Positions 50,810 to 59,271 of a stretch of 64,000 nt of DNA are shown here, in pieces. A program made the position numbers and the translations under genes. The first letter of the stretch is position 1, and every line of letters starts with the position of its first letter. This DNA is from a virus: positions 1 to 64,000 of the IMG/VR virus record IMGVR_UViG_3300008120_000186. The stretch is one strand, 5' to 3'. Under the pieces are notes generated by a model. It was given only the letters and a program-made list of their open reading frames with translations, was not told the origin of the DNA and made no database searches.

Positions 50810-50959
50810 ATGTGGAGATTGTGGGCAAAATCATTGGGCGATAAGGCTAGTGCATGTGACAGAGAGTCCGACAAAGTTGCAATCATTAGAACATGTATTG
50901 TGCTTTGCTATATAATAACGAACCTGTTTATTGTAGCAGGCGTTATAAGGCATTGGTAA
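50810..50959 (+). CDS. 49-residue conserved membrane protein
   Basis: Starts at an ATG with GAGGTG upstream. MWRLWAKSLGDKASACDRES followed by DKVAIIRTCIVLCYIITNLF and a further hydrophobic stretch. This small protein (MWRLWAK...D-RE-D-VAIIRT) recurs in T4-like cyanophages next to nrd genes. Function unknown. Confidence 0.75.
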   Translation: MWRLWAKSLGDKASACDRESDKVAIIRTCIVLCYIITNLFIVAGVIRHW

Positions 50960-50976
50960 ATTGGAGAAGATATTAA

Positions 50977-51609
50977 ATGAGTTTTTTAGTCGCAAACACA
51001 CCAAGAGTTAGATGTTACGTAAGAAAAGAATTTCTTTATAATTTTGAAAAAGGCTTTGGTGAATACGTACCTTGTATTTGGGTATCAATTAAATCGATGA
51101 GCCGTAGGGCATTTTTTATTGAATCGTATTTGCCTGAGTATGGCGCATTGTACGATAAACTTCCTTTAGAAGCATATGTAAGTAGAAATCACAATTTAGA
51201 TAGAGATAAATTTTTGCCTCTAGACCATTTACAGATATGGGACTGTTTGTCGTATGACCTTACTGTAATACAAAAATCATTTCTAATGAATCTAAGTGGT
51301 AAGTTTTACGCTAAAGATAAACAATGGTATTCTGGTAACTACATGTTTACTGTTGACAATTGTGCATCAGATGAATATCTAGATATGGGCGATAGCGAAA
51401 ATCCAGAAGACCATAAATCATATAATTTCTTAGAACTAGACAACGGACAATATGCGGCACAACCAAACAACCGTTGCATATGGCTTGACGCCGCAAGCAA
51501 TCCAAAAGAGATGCTATTCCCAGACTTTAAAGTCTGTACTAAAAAATACATTGTAGAGCAAAATCCAAAATGGGCGATTGGTGATGCTGATACAGTAATG
51601 TACGAATAA
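50977..51609 (+). CDS. Conserved T4-like phage protein of unknown function
   Basis: 210 residues. RVRCYVRKEFLYNFEKGFGE then CIWVSIKSM and FFIESYLPEYGALYDKLPLE are near-invariant blocks in marine T4-like phages, found close to nrdB. Beta-rich with a few Cys. No activity known. Confidence 0.75.
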   Translation: MSFLVANTPRVRCYVRKEFLYNFEKGFGEYVPCIWVSIKSMSRRAFFIESYLPEYGALYDKLPLEAYVSRNHNLDRDKFLPLDHLQIWDCLSYDLTVIQKSFLMNLSGKFYAKDKQWYSGNYMFTVDNCASDEYLDMGDSENPEDHKSYNFLELDNGQYAAQPNNRCIWLDAASNPKEMLFPDFKVCTKKYIVEQNPKWAIGDADTVMYE

Positions 51610-51619
51610 GGAGAAAAAA

Positions 51620-51829
51620 ATGACAACATATAACGTATTCTGCGATTCATGTGCGGCTGAGTATTCAGTAACACCATTAGTAGGAACAGACACACCCCCA
51701 ACAAATTGCGCCTATTGCGGTTCAACAATAACCGATGATGCAATTTCGGAAAAAGACGAAGAGTGGACAGATGAAGAGTGGGACAAACTAATAGAAGATG
51801 ATGAATGGTCCTCGGAAGACGATAGATGA
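51620..51829 (+). CDS. Small zinc-ribbon protein
   Basis: 69 residues. CDSCAAEY and NCAYCGSTI form a CxxC...CxxC zinc ribbon, followed by an acidic tail (EEWTDEEWDKLIEDDEW). It overlaps the RuvC-like gene by 4 bases and may assist it or act in transcription. Confidence 0.75.
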   Translation: MTTYNVFCDSCAAEYSVTPLVGTDTPPTNCAYCGSTITDDAISEKDEEWTDEEWDKLIEDDEWSSEDDR

Positions 51830-52410
51830 TCGTAGCAGGAGTAGATTATTCGCTAACGTGCCCTGCAATGTGTGTATTTGATACAGGAGACGATAATGAT
51901 AGGATTGGACACTTTAATTTTTCTGATTGTAATTTTTATTTTCTAACTCAATCTAGAAAATATGATGTACAATTTAAAAATATAAGAGGTAAGTTTTTCG
52001 ACCACGAAGGAATGACTGACGTATTAAGATATGATGGTATATCAAATTTCTTCATCGATAGACTGTTAGAGACAGACAAACAATGTCACGTATTCCTAGA
52101 AGGATATTCTATGGGATCAAAAGGCAGAGTATTCAACATTGCAGAGAACGCTGGCATTCTAAAATATAGATTGTGGTTGTTTGGTGTTGAATGCACAGAG
52201 ATACCACCAACAGTACTTAAGAAATATGCCACTGGTAAGGGCAATGCAAATAAAGAACGGATGCAAGAAGTTTTTGAAGAATTCAATGACATTCGTTTAA
52301 AAGAAGAACTACATATGACTGAGAAGCAATGGAATCCTTCTTCCGACTTGATTGATGCATATTGGTTGTGCAAATATGGAGTTGACAGTTTGACATCCGA
52401 AACAAAATAG
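51826..52410 (+). CDS. RuvC-like Holliday-junction resolvase
   Basis: 194 residues. An RNase H-like fold: VAGVDYSLTCPA (first Asp), VFLEGYSMGSKGRVFNIAEN (Glu), and NPSSDLIDAYWLCKYG (two Asp) at the end. It would cut junctions before packaging, in place of T4 gp49. Its C-terminus overlaps the promoter for the ClpP-like gene. Confidence 0.82.
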   Translation: MIVAGVDYSLTCPAMCVFDTGDDNDRIGHFNFSDCNFYFLTQSRKYDVQFKNIRGKFFDHEGMTDVLRYDGISNFFIDRLLETDKQCHVFLEGYSMGSKGRVFNIAENAGILKYRLWLFGVECTEIPPTVLKKYATGKGNANKERMQEVFEEFNDIRLKEELHMTEKQWNPSSDLIDAYWLCKYGVDSLTSETK

Positions 52411-52420
52411 AGTATACTCT
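52390..52420 (+). promoter_or_regulatory. Sigma70-type promoter with palindromic -10 region
   Basis: TTGACA, 17 bp, TATACT. The -10 is inside the 12-bp perfect palindrome AGAGTATACTCT (52409-52420), a possible operator. Confidence 0.8.
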
Positions 52421-52444
52421 ATATTACTATAGAAAGTGATAATC

Positions 52445-53098
52445 ATGGAAGAAGAAAAAATTAGTTCTTTGTTTGGCTTAGATGACGCTAAGAAACCTAG
52501 ACAACCAAAAGTACTAGGACAACTATACACATTGTATTTGGTCGGAGAAATAACATCTCCAGACGATTACGTTGAGTGGTTCGAAATCATTAGAAATGCA
52601 ACAGAGAATGATGTTATCAAAATTCACATCAATTCTTCTGGTGGTAATCTATTTACTGCTGTACAGTTGATGCGTGTCATGTCCGAATCTCAAGCAAACA
52701 TTTTAACATCAGTAGAAGGCGCATGTATGTCTGCGGCTACGATGGTGTTCTTGTCTGGCGATGGATTTGAAATCTCAGAACATTCTATGTTTATGTTCCA
52801 CAACTATTCGGGTGGAACAATTGGTAAGGGTGGTGAGATGTATGACAACATCATGTATGAACGCAAATGGTCAGATAAATTCATGCGTAGCATTTATGAC
52901 GGGTTCTTAACTGATCTTGAAATCAAATCAATGCTAGAGAACAAAGATATCTGGATGGAACCAGAAGAAGTGTTCAAACGCCTGAACAAACGTGGAGAAG
53001 ATATAATGAAAGAGGCAGAGGCTAAAGTTAAAAAACCTAGAGCCAAACCAGCCCCCAAAAAGGTGCCTGCTAAAAAAGTGAGGAAGACAAATGAGTGA
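52445..53098 (+). CDS. ClpP-like serine protease
   Basis: 217 residues from ATG. INSSGGNLFTAVQLMRVM, then GACMSAATMVFLSGD with the nucleophile Ser and SMFMFHNYSGG with the catalytic His, match the S14 family. A basic Lys/Pro/Ala tail (KKPRAKPAPKKVPAKKVRK) is added at the C-terminus, possibly to bind nucleic acid or a partner. Phage ClpP-like proteases can mature heads or modify the host Clp system; neither is established here. Confidence 0.85.
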   Translation: MEEEKISSLFGLDDAKKPRQPKVLGQLYTLYLVGEITSPDDYVEWFEIIRNATENDVIKIHINSSGGNLFTAVQLMRVMSESQANILTSVEGACMSAATMVFLSGDGFEISEHSMFMFHNYSGGTIGKGGEMYDNIMYERKWSDKFMRSIYDGFLTDLEIKSMLENKDIWMEPEEVFKRLNKRGEDIMKEAEAKVKKPRAKPAPKKVPAKKVRKTNE

Positions 53099-53849
53099 TG
53101 GTGTATTCTTAGTATCGTCTGCGATTCATGCAAAGCATGGTGTGTATGATACTCAAACAAGACTTGAACAAACTATTGAAACTTGCAAGTCTATCAGAAA
53201 CAAGTGTGATGCAGAAATCATTATACTAGATGGTGGATATCAAGATATCACAGAAAAAGAACGTGATATCTTATCACCACACATTAAAAGATTTTATAGT
53301 TTTGCTGACGCAGAGAATGTTCAACAACTTCAGCAAGTGCCAAATCACGATATCGTAAAGAATATGATTGAGATTATCGTATTCGGTTCGTTCTTTGATA
53401 AAGCAGTTGAAGATGGTTGGCGTGAAAAGTATAAGCGTATCTTTAAGATGAGTGGACGTTATACGTTGAATGATGACTTCAACTATGACAAACACATGCA
53501 AGCTAAAGACATGGTTGTCATTCGTGGTCCTTTCACAAGCCAATTCAATTCAAATATTACAGGCGGTGTTTCATTGCAATACATGAGTCGCTTGTGGAGT
53601 TTCGATGCATTCTTACTTCCATACGTTCGAGACATTTATACTGACATGTTTAATCACATGACAGATAGATTGAACGCAAAGGGATACATTGACATTGAAC
53701 ATTTATTGTTTCATCACCTTGATCCTGCGTTAATTGAGAATATTGGTAAAGTTGGTGTAGAAGGAAATATCGCACCAAATGGAGTGAGGGTATCAGATTC
53801 AACTATAAGATTTTTCAGATTTGTTTCGAAAACAGACAGATTCCTTTAG
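53091..53849 (+). CDS. Conserved phage protein, glycosyltransferase-like
   Basis: 252 residues. FLVSSAIHAKHGVYDTQTRL and EIIILDGGYQDI resemble the nucleotide-binding half of WavE/GT-like families, and KRIFKMSGRYTLNDDF follows. Conserved in T4-like marine phages with the next gene. Assignment as a transferase is weak. It overlaps the ClpP-like gene at the start and the next gene at the end. Confidence 0.55.
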   Translation: MSDGVFLVSSAIHAKHGVYDTQTRLEQTIETCKSIRNKCDAEIIILDGGYQDITEKERDILSPHIKRFYSFADAENVQQLQQVPNHDIVKNMIEIIVFGSFFDKAVEDGWREKYKRIFKMSGRYTLNDDFNYDKHMQAKDMVVIRGPFTSQFNSNITGGVSLQYMSRLWSFDAFLLPYVRDIYTDMFNHMTDRLNAKGYIDIEHLLFHHLDPALIENIGKVGVEGNIAPNGVRVSDSTIRFFRFVSKTDRFL

Positions 53850-54616
53850 TCGATCCTCTACTGACACCATTTGATAATACGTCAAATGAGAAGCCCGAGT
53901 TGCGTGAGTTTCATTCATTCAATCGTATCATTGATGAAGGCTTTGCAGATGACTTAGATGCTTGGGGTGTCTTTGGTCCTCGCTGGCAAAGCAAGATGCG
54001 TTATGAAGCTAACGTAATTAAAAATGCTATTGATGAGAGTGAAGGATTTGATGTTTACATTTTCAATCATGCTAGAGTACAGAATGCATTAACTGCGAAC
54101 GTGTGGGAACAAGGAGATTATTTCCATCCAGGAATTAAACAAGTTGTTCGTTCCGCATTTACTGCTGGCGGATATGATACGAATGTGCTTGATAGTGTAA
54201 TGACAGATTCAGCTTGCTATTGTAGTTACTTTGTTGCGACAAAAGCATTTTGGTTAGAGTACATTGCATTCGTAAAAGATATCAAAGAAAAACTCGAATC
54301 ATTGACTGGAGAAGATGCAGAAATTTATCACGGTAGTGCAAACTATAGCAGAGACCCAAATCTGAATATGTTTCCATTTATCGTTGAACGATTGTTCTCT
54401 ACGTTTCTTCAGATGAAAGAATATAAAGTCTATAGTCAGCCATATGACTATGACGTTTATCAAAATCAAATTAATGATTTTAGCAAAGTGCTAAACGCAC
54501 TGTATGGTATTAAACGTATGGTTGTCGAAAGACAATCACATGAGTTATTCGAACACTGGAACTTATTGAGGTTGTATTTCGCAAAGACACACCCCGATTT
54601 ATTTAACTTAGATTGA
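53810..54616 (+). CDS. Conserved phage protein, likely using a non-standard start codon
   Basis: The first standard start in frame is a TTG at 53900, but clear coding sequence lies upstream: CFENRQIPLVDPLLTPFDNT then SNEKPELREFHSFNRI. No ATG, GTG or TTG exists between there and the upstream stop codon (53747). An ATT at 53810 is the best candidate (268 residues). Conserved blocks include DAWGVFGPRWQSKMRYEANV, VWEQGDYFHPG and SANYSRDPNLNMFPFIVERL. Together with the previous gene it may form a transferase-like pair. Function unknown. Confidence 0.65.
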   Translation: MFQICFENRQIPLVDPLLTPFDNTSNEKPELREFHSFNRIIDEGFADDLDAWGVFGPRWQSKMRYEANVIKNAIDESEGFDVYIFNHARVQNALTANVWEQGDYFHPGIKQVVRSAFTAGGYDTNVLDSVMTDSACYCSYFVATKAFWLEYIAFVKDIKEKLESLTGEDAEIYHGSANYSRDPNLNMFPFIVERLFSTFLQMKEYKVYSQPYDYDVYQNQINDFSKVLNALYGIKRMVVERQSHELFEHWNLLRLYFAKTHPDLFNLD

Positions 54617-54620
54617 GATT

Positions 54621-54914
54621 ATGATTATTGATTTGTTTCGCCCCACTATAGAATGGATTAAAGATGATTTTAAGTCTAACAGAATTCGCTTTGTTGTTGA
54701 GTTGCTTGCTTGGGCTATTAGCATTGGCTGTAGTATTACTATGGCACTCACAGTCCCCACTCCTCCGCTTCTTACTCTTTACCCTATCTGGATCCTTGGC
54801 TGTGCTATGTATGCTTGGGCTAGTTGGACTAGGAAATCTTTTGGCATGTTGGCTAACTATATTCTGCTAACAACTATTGATTCCATAGGTTTGATAAGAA
54901 TGCTTGCCGCTTGA
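54621..54914 (+). CDS. Small polytopic membrane protein
   Basis: 97 residues, three hydrophobic segments after a cytoplasmic start DLFRPTIEWIKDDFKSNRIR. Related proteins occur in other T4-like phages at this locus. Its central codons are unusually T/C-rich compared with neighbours. Confidence 0.65.
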   Translation: MIIDLFRPTIEWIKDDFKSNRIRFVVELLAWAISIGCSITMALTVPTPPLLTLYPIWILGCAMYAWASWTRKSFGMLANYILLTTIDSIGLIRMLAA

Positions 54915-54939
54915 CTTTTCATGACACTTGAGTTATAAT
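54911..54939 (+). promoter_or_regulatory. Sigma70-type promoter
   Basis: TTGACT, 17 bp, TATAAT. The -35 overlaps the stop codon of the membrane-protein gene, and the ATG lies 24 bases beyond the -10. Confidence 0.85.
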
Positions 54940-54963
54940 AAATGTATCGCTTAAGGAGTACGT

Positions 54964-55458
54964 ATGGCAAACAAATCTTGGACTATAAACTTGGAAGAAG
55001 ACCCTGAGACTGGTGACTTGATTCTTCCACTGAATGATGATATACTAGAGCAAACTGGTTGGAAGACTGGTGACACTATTGATTGGATTGACAATAAGGA
55101 TGGTAGTTGGACTATGAAGAAGACTGAAACACAATGGGTTCTTGTTGAAGCCGTGTCTATGTTTCGTGAACGATACATGGTAGAAGTGCCTGTTGGCGTT
55201 GACAGATACGGCAAAGACAAAGCTGATTGGGCACTTGATACAGTTACTTTGTGTGAGGCTAAAGAATTCTCACAAGAACACTTGGGTGAAACTATCACCT
55301 CACATCGTGTCATTACAAAAGAAGAAGCACTTGCGTTATGTGATAAGGACAATGCCTACTGCAAAGCGTGGACTGAAGAAATGAAAGTTAAAAATTTCTT
55401 CACGACAATGGCAGAGCATATTCAAAAAGATGACTACTCTGACGATTCTTCGAGGTAA
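54964..55458 (+). CDS. Protein with AbrB-like N-terminal domain
   Basis: 164 residues. WTINLEEDPETGDLILPLND, ILEQTGWKTGDTIDWID and WTMKK form the swapped-hairpin AbrB-like pattern of antitoxin/transition-state regulators, used in some phage proteins. The C-terminal 100 residues are acidic and unrelated. It might be a transcriptional regulator. A TAAGGAG ribosome site precedes it. Confidence 0.65.
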   Translation: MANKSWTINLEEDPETGDLILPLNDDILEQTGWKTGDTIDWIDNKDGSWTMKKTETQWVLVEAVSMFRERYMVEVPVGVDRYGKDKADWALDTVTLCEAKEFSQEHLGETITSHRVITKEEALALCDKDNAYCKAWTEEMKVKNFFTTMAEHIQKDDYSDDSSR

Positions 55459-55463
55459 CTATA

Positions 55464-55697
55464 ATGACGCTACCTGACGAAAGATATCGTGCGTTGCGTT
55501 GCGGGCATCAAATGCTTTTGGATTTGTTGAATCCAAAAGTAACACCTAAGGTGCCTAAGTATATTCGTCAACGTGCATTGGGTGTTCTACGACACTATCC
55601 AGACCCATATCACTTCACAAAGATTGTGGAGAGATTGCCTGAAGATTTTGCCGTCAATAGTCCATTTGTGAAGGTGACGAATGAAAACGCAAACTGA
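55464..55697 (+). CDS. BPSL0761-family small protein
   Basis: 77 residues. LPDERYRALRCGHQMLLDLL, then KVPKYIRQRALGVLRHYPDP matches the BPSL0761 family of Burkholderiales and other proteobacteria (pattern PdExxRaL...vPxxvRxxAxxlLRHYP). Function unknown. It hints at gene exchange with a betaproteobacterial host. Confidence 0.75.
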   Translation: MTLPDERYRALRCGHQMLLDLLNPKVTPKVPKYIRQRALGVLRHYPDPYHFTKIVERLPEDFAVNSPFVKVTNENAN

Positions 55698-55860
55698 AAA
55701 TGAAGTTGTGCATTTTTTGCAAGAGTTACTGCATCCTGAGGGTTTTGGTTGGTCAGTAACTGCTGAGGTTCGTAAAGAATCAAAGCGTCTTTTAATTATG
55801 ATAGAAAGTGAAAGTAATGAGCAAGATTCAGCAATTCGGCAGAGTGTTCGAAACGTTTGA
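55681..55860 (+). CDS. 59-residue protein overlapping both neighbours
   Basis: ATG at 55681 inside the end of the BPSL0761-family gene; stop inside the next gene. MKTQTENEVVHFLQELLHPE, then WSVTAEVRKESKRLLIMIES. It fills an otherwise empty 110-base gap in a tightly packed array, so it is probably real. Unrecognised. Confidence 0.55.
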   Translation: MKTQTENEVVHFLQELLHPEGFGWSVTAEVRKESKRLLIMIESESNEQDSAIRQSVRNV

Positions 55861-56116
55861 CCCTAGTAATAAAAACCATAGAAAAATTTTCCACGATGTT
55901 TTAAGATATCGTACATGGGGTAGGTCTCCGATCTGTTTTTGGGCAGAAGATGATTCTTCTGGTTCTAATAGTTTGATGGATCAATGTATCAAGGCGATGG
56001 GTAAATACTATATAGAAAAAGAGTTTGGTGTGTTAATAGATGATGATCCCTTTTTGAATGCAGAAATTCGCACTAGACCTAATCCATGTCCACACATTAG
56101 GAAGAAATTGAAATGA
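55817..56116 (+). CDS. Small protein of unknown function
   Basis: 99 residues from ATG, preceded by GTGAAAGTA. RVFETFDPSNKNHRKIFHDV, CFWAEDDSSGSNSLMDQCIK and a C-terminus with NPCPHIRKK. No family recognised. It overlaps the next gene by 4 bases. Confidence 0.6.
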   Translation: MSKIQQFGRVFETFDPSNKNHRKIFHDVLRYRTWGRSPICFWAEDDSSGSNSLMDQCIKAMGKYYIEKEFGVLIDDDPFLNAEIRTRPNPCPHIRKKLK

Positions 56117-56838
56117 AAGTTTATATCGGACCTTATAAGAATTGGGTTGGACCATATCAGATTGCCGAAGCACTTTGCTTTTGGGCAAAGCCTGTCGAGG
56201 ATGAATATGGATTCAAACGTAAGCCTGATTGGGTGCATAACTTTGGTACTTGGCTTTCTCACGGAACTACAAAAGAAGAAATTGTAGAATCAAAGAATGC
56301 TCCAGAAACTTGGCTGTTGAAACTATGCCAATGGATAGAGTCTAAGCGCAATCGTAAGTCATATATCAAGATTGACAAATACGATACATGGTCAATGGAT
56401 CACACACTCGCAATGATTGTCTTGCCTATGCTGAAACAATTGCAAGCAACAAAGCATGGTGGACCCCATGTTGATGATGAAGATGTGCCAGAAGAATTGA
56501 AGTCAACTTCAGCGCCAGCAAAAGAGAATGAATATGATACTGACGAAAATCATTTTAAGCGTTGGGATTGGGTATTAGATGAAATGATTTTTGCGTTTAC
56601 TTGCAAGAATGATGATTCGTGGGAAGAAGCGTTTCGTTCTGGTGAACACGAATTGATTTGGACTCCAATCGACAAAGACGGCAATGAAGTTCCCAAGAAA
56701 GACGCTAAGTTGTTTCGAATGGGTCATGGTCCTAACGACACATACAAATGTGACTATGAAGGCATGAAAGTGGTTGAGACACGAATTCAAAACGGATTTC
56801 GTTTGTTTGGCAAATACTATCAAGCACTTTGGGATTAA
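56113..56838 (+). CDS. Widely conserved phage protein of unknown function
   Basis: 241 residues. VYIGPYKNWVGPYQIAEALC opens the protein, and TWLLKLCQWIESKRNRKSYI with KIDKYDTWSMDHTLAMIVLP then DDEDVPEELKSTSAPAKENE and DENHFKRWDWVLDEMIFAF are near-invariant in many large phages. No catalytic motif recognised. The conservation suggests a basic infection or virion role. Confidence 0.75.
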   Translation: MKVYIGPYKNWVGPYQIAEALCFWAKPVEDEYGFKRKPDWVHNFGTWLSHGTTKEEIVESKNAPETWLLKLCQWIESKRNRKSYIKIDKYDTWSMDHTLAMIVLPMLKQLQATKHGGPHVDDEDVPEELKSTSAPAKENEYDTDENHFKRWDWVLDEMIFAFTCKNDDSWEEAFRSGEHELIWTPIDKDGNEVPKKDAKLFRMGHGPNDTYKCDYEGMKVVETRIQNGFRLFGKYYQALWD

Positions 56839-56839
56839 T

Positions 56840-56875
56840 TCTATGCTAAATACTTCTATATAATCATAGAGGAGA
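56840..56875 (+). promoter_or_regulatory. Late-like promoter and small inverted repeat before endolysin
   Basis: CTAAATA (56846-56852) lies between TCTATG (56840-56845) and CATAGA (56865-56870), the latter adjoining the GGAGA ribosome site. Read-through RNA could pair the arms and partly mask the site; RNA started at the late promoter would not contain the left arm. Confidence 0.45.
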
Positions 56876-56880
56876 CAGCA

Positions 56881-57501
56881 ATGGACTTTTTTACAGAAGA
56901 GGCAGTACATCATTTAATTCCAAAAGTTAAAAACTTTGACGAATGGTATACTAATCTAAGTGATATTTTACCTGAGTATGACATAGACACACCAAAGCGA
57001 GTTGCGGCTTTCATGGCACAATGTGGACATGAGTCTGGTGGATTTACTTTGATGCAAGAGAATTTGAATTATTCTGCAAAAGGTTTAGTCGGTACTTTTA
57101 AGAAATACTTTCCTACTGAAGCCCACGCAAAACCATACGAACGCAAACCAGAAATGATTGCGAATCGTGTATATGCTAATCGTATGGGTAATGGAGATGA
57201 AGCATCTGGAGAAGGCTGGTACTTTCGTGGAAGAGGCATTATACAAATTACAGGAAAGAATAACTACACTAAGTGTTCACAATCATTGTTTGAAAGCAAT
57301 GTACTAGTTGAGAATCCTGATTTGTTGCTTGAAGCAGAGTATGCTATTCATTCTGCTTGTTGGTTCTGGTCTGCGGCTAGACTGAATGAACTATCAGATA
57401 GTGGAGATATAAAGACAATGACGAAACGAATCAATGGTGGATTCATTGGCTTAGAAGACAGAATCAATCATTACAATCATGCGATTGAAATTTTAACTTA
57501 A
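56881..57501 (+). CDS. Endolysin, GH19 chitinase/lysozyme-like
   Basis: 206 residues. AAFMAQCGHESGGFTLMQEN contains the GH19 catalytic Glu in HES/GG; GWYFRGRGIIQITGKNNYTK holds the second motif (GRGxxQ.TG.NY). It should cut peptidoglycan at lysis. A late-like promoter precedes it. The N-terminus has no signal peptide, so a holin is needed; candidates are the small membrane proteins near 44 kb. Confidence 0.9.
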   Translation: MDFFTEEAVHHLIPKVKNFDEWYTNLSDILPEYDIDTPKRVAAFMAQCGHESGGFTLMQENLNYSAKGLVGTFKKYFPTEAHAKPYERKPEMIANRVYANRMGNGDEASGEGWYFRGRGIIQITGKNNYTKCSQSLFESNVLVENPDLLLEAEYAIHSACWFWSAARLNELSDSGDIKTMTKRINGGFIGLEDRINHYNHAIEILT

Positions 57502-57513
57502 AAGGCGATAATC

Positions 57514-57795
57514 ATGTTCAATAAAATTAAAGAGTTTTTCACAGGTAGCAAACCAGCGGTAGAGGCAACTCAAGAAGTTCCATTGACTGCGGCTGATGCG
57601 GCAATCAAAAACATCAAAGAAACTACTGCGGCAGTAGATGCTAAGGTTGAAGTTGCACCAGTAGCAGAAGCGATACCACAACAAGCATGGACTAAAAATT
57701 CTCCTGCGCCTATCGCAACGACTACTAGAAAAAAACCACAAACTACTAAAGCGACTACTACTGCGCCTAGGAAAAGAAAGCCAGCACCAAAATAA
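57514..57795 (+). CDS. Low-complexity Ala/Thr/Lys/Pro protein
   Basis: 93 residues. An amphipathic start MFNKIKEFFTGSK, then an AAVDAKVEVAPVAEA stretch and a basic tail TTRKKPQTTKATTTAPRKRK. It resembles histone-H1-like tails. Unknown function. It ends 5 bases from the convergent minus-strand gene without a terminator. Confidence 0.55.
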   Translation: MFNKIKEFFTGSKPAVEATQEVPLTAADAAIKNIKETTAAVDAKVEVAPVAEAIPQQAWTKNSPAPIATTTRKKPQTTKATTTAPRKRKPAPK

Positions 57796-57800
57796 TGTGC

Positions 57801-58514
57801 TTAATTCCAGTATCTATTATGGTATAAACTTTCCCAATACTTTTTGTTATTGCGATTAACAAAATTTTTAATAAGATATTTGCCCATACCTAAGTAGCCC
57901 ATCTTTTTAAATCTACGGCTATCTTGTCCGAAGTGGTGTCGAATAATCTTAAACTTTCTAGGACTATATTTTTTAGACAAGAAGTAGTCTTCAGATGTTA
58001 ATAGGTTTTCAGGAAACCCACCATACTCTTCAAACTTATCTTTACGTGTCAGCATGAATGCGCCAACTGCAAATGGTGAAAAGAATTTTAGTGTATGATT
58101 AATTAGGTTGAATGCAGTAAAGCCAATCTTTGCACGTATATCTTTATCGTAACATTTAATGTTTAGTCCAACAAGATGTAGTTTCTTTAATTCCATCTTG
58201 TTAACAGAATCTTGAATAACTGTATCTTTAAAGAATCGAACATCGGCATCGATGAACAGAATGTAAGGAGTAGTGACTAGTCTTGCTCCGTTGTTCTTAG
58301 CAATAGACACTGGACCACCATCAATGATTTCAACATTCAGTCCAATACTGTTATCTTTAATAACTTGTCTAGTGGCATCGGTGGAACAGTCAGCAATGAT
58401 TACTCTAGTGTCACCTATGTTTTGTGAACGTAGTGAATCTAGTAGATGATGAATATAATTTTCTTCATTCTTACACGGCACAACAATAGTAATTTTATCA
58501 CAGAGTTTCATCAT
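57801..58514 (-). CDS. GT2-family glycosyltransferase
   Basis: 237 residues. ITIVVPCKNEENYIHHLLDS, VIIADCSTD and ILFIDADVRF (DxD) are the GT-A motifs; AFMLTRKDKFEEYGGFPENL and SEDYFLSKK are acceptor-side motifs. A final hydrophobic helix may associate with membranes. The start is one of two adjacent Met codons. It overlaps the LpxH-like gene by 17 bases; together they look like a lipid A or surface-glycan unit. Confidence 0.85.
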   Translation of the reverse strand: MMKLCDKITIVVPCKNEENYIHHLLDSLRSQNIGDTRVIIADCSTDATRQVIKDNSIGLNVEIIDGGPVSIAKNNGARLVTTPYILFIDADVRFFKDTVIQDSVNKMELKKLHLVGLNIKCYDKDIRAKIGFTAFNLINHTLKFFSPFAVGAFMLTRKDKFEEYGGFPENLLTSEDYFLSKKYSPRKFKIIRHHFGQDSRRFKKMGYLGMGKYLIKNFVNRNNKKYWESLYHNRYWN

Positions 58515-59271
58515 TGTCTTTTTCCTTAGTCCAAGTTATAATTTCCCAGCGGCCGTCATGGTGTTCTACAAGTGCTGTACAACTTTCAACCCAATCGCCA
58601 TCATTCATATACATAACGCCATTAATTTCTTTAATCTCTGCGTGGTGTATATGTCCGCATATAACTCCATCAAAACCTCGCTTCTTACAGTAATTGGCCA
58701 AGTTTTCTTCAAACTTGAACATAAAGTCTACTGCCTTTTTAACTCTGTGTTTAAGAAACTTGCTAATGCTAAAGTACCCAAAACCCATGCGATGACGTAG
58801 CCAATTATACCTACTATTGACAGAAAGGATGAAGTCATATGCTTTATCTCCTAAGAATGCTAACCATGGTGCCAGTTTAGTAATGCCGTCAAACAAGTCT
58901 CCATGTGTGACTAGATAATGCTTACCATCTGCACCTATATGTTCTATTTGATTGTGAATTTCAACAAGACCAAAACTAAAACCATATGGTATCATGGGTC
59001 TAAGAAACTCATCGTGATTCCCGGCTATATAAACAACTCTAGTGCCACGTTTTGCGTGACCTAATACTCTACGTACTACATTGGTATGGCTTTGTTTCCA
59101 TCGCCACTTGTTTTGTTGTATGCGCCATGCATCAATAATATCACCCACTAGATATAGTGTGTCACAACTGTTATGCTTTAAAAAGTTATTTAACTTATCT
59201 GCTTGACTATCTTTCGTGCCTAAATGCACATCACTCACAAAAATAGAACGATATGTTTTCGTATGAACCAT
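58498..59271 (-). CDS. UDP-2,3-diacylglucosamine diphosphatase-like phosphoesterase (LpxH type)
   Basis: 257 residues. The calcineurin-like motifs are FVSDVHLGTKD, LVGDIIDAW, IAGNHDEFLR, VTHGDLFD and ICGHIHHAE. The spacing and the length fit LpxH-type enzymes that release lipid X in lipid A synthesis, more than general phosphatases. It is unusual in phage. It is co-oriented and overlapping with the GT2 gene, on the minus strand. Confidence 0.82.
   Translation of the reverse strand: MVHTKTYRSIFVSDVHLGTKDSQADKLNNFLKHNSCDTLYLVGDIIDAWRIQQNKWRWKQSHTNVVRRVLGHAKRGTRVVYIAGNHDEFLRPMIPYGFSFGLVEIHNQIEHIGADGKHYLVTHGDLFDGITKLAPWLAFLGDKAYDFILSVNSRYNWLRHRMGFGYFSISKFLKHRVKKAVDFMFKFEENLANYCKKRGFDGVICGHIHHAEIKEINGVMYMNDGDWVESCTALVEHHDGRWEIITWTKEKDNDETL

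Noticed and set aside
54664-54870. 68-residue hydrophobic frame within the small membrane protein gene
   Set aside because: It overlaps entirely in another frame and lacks a ribosome site.
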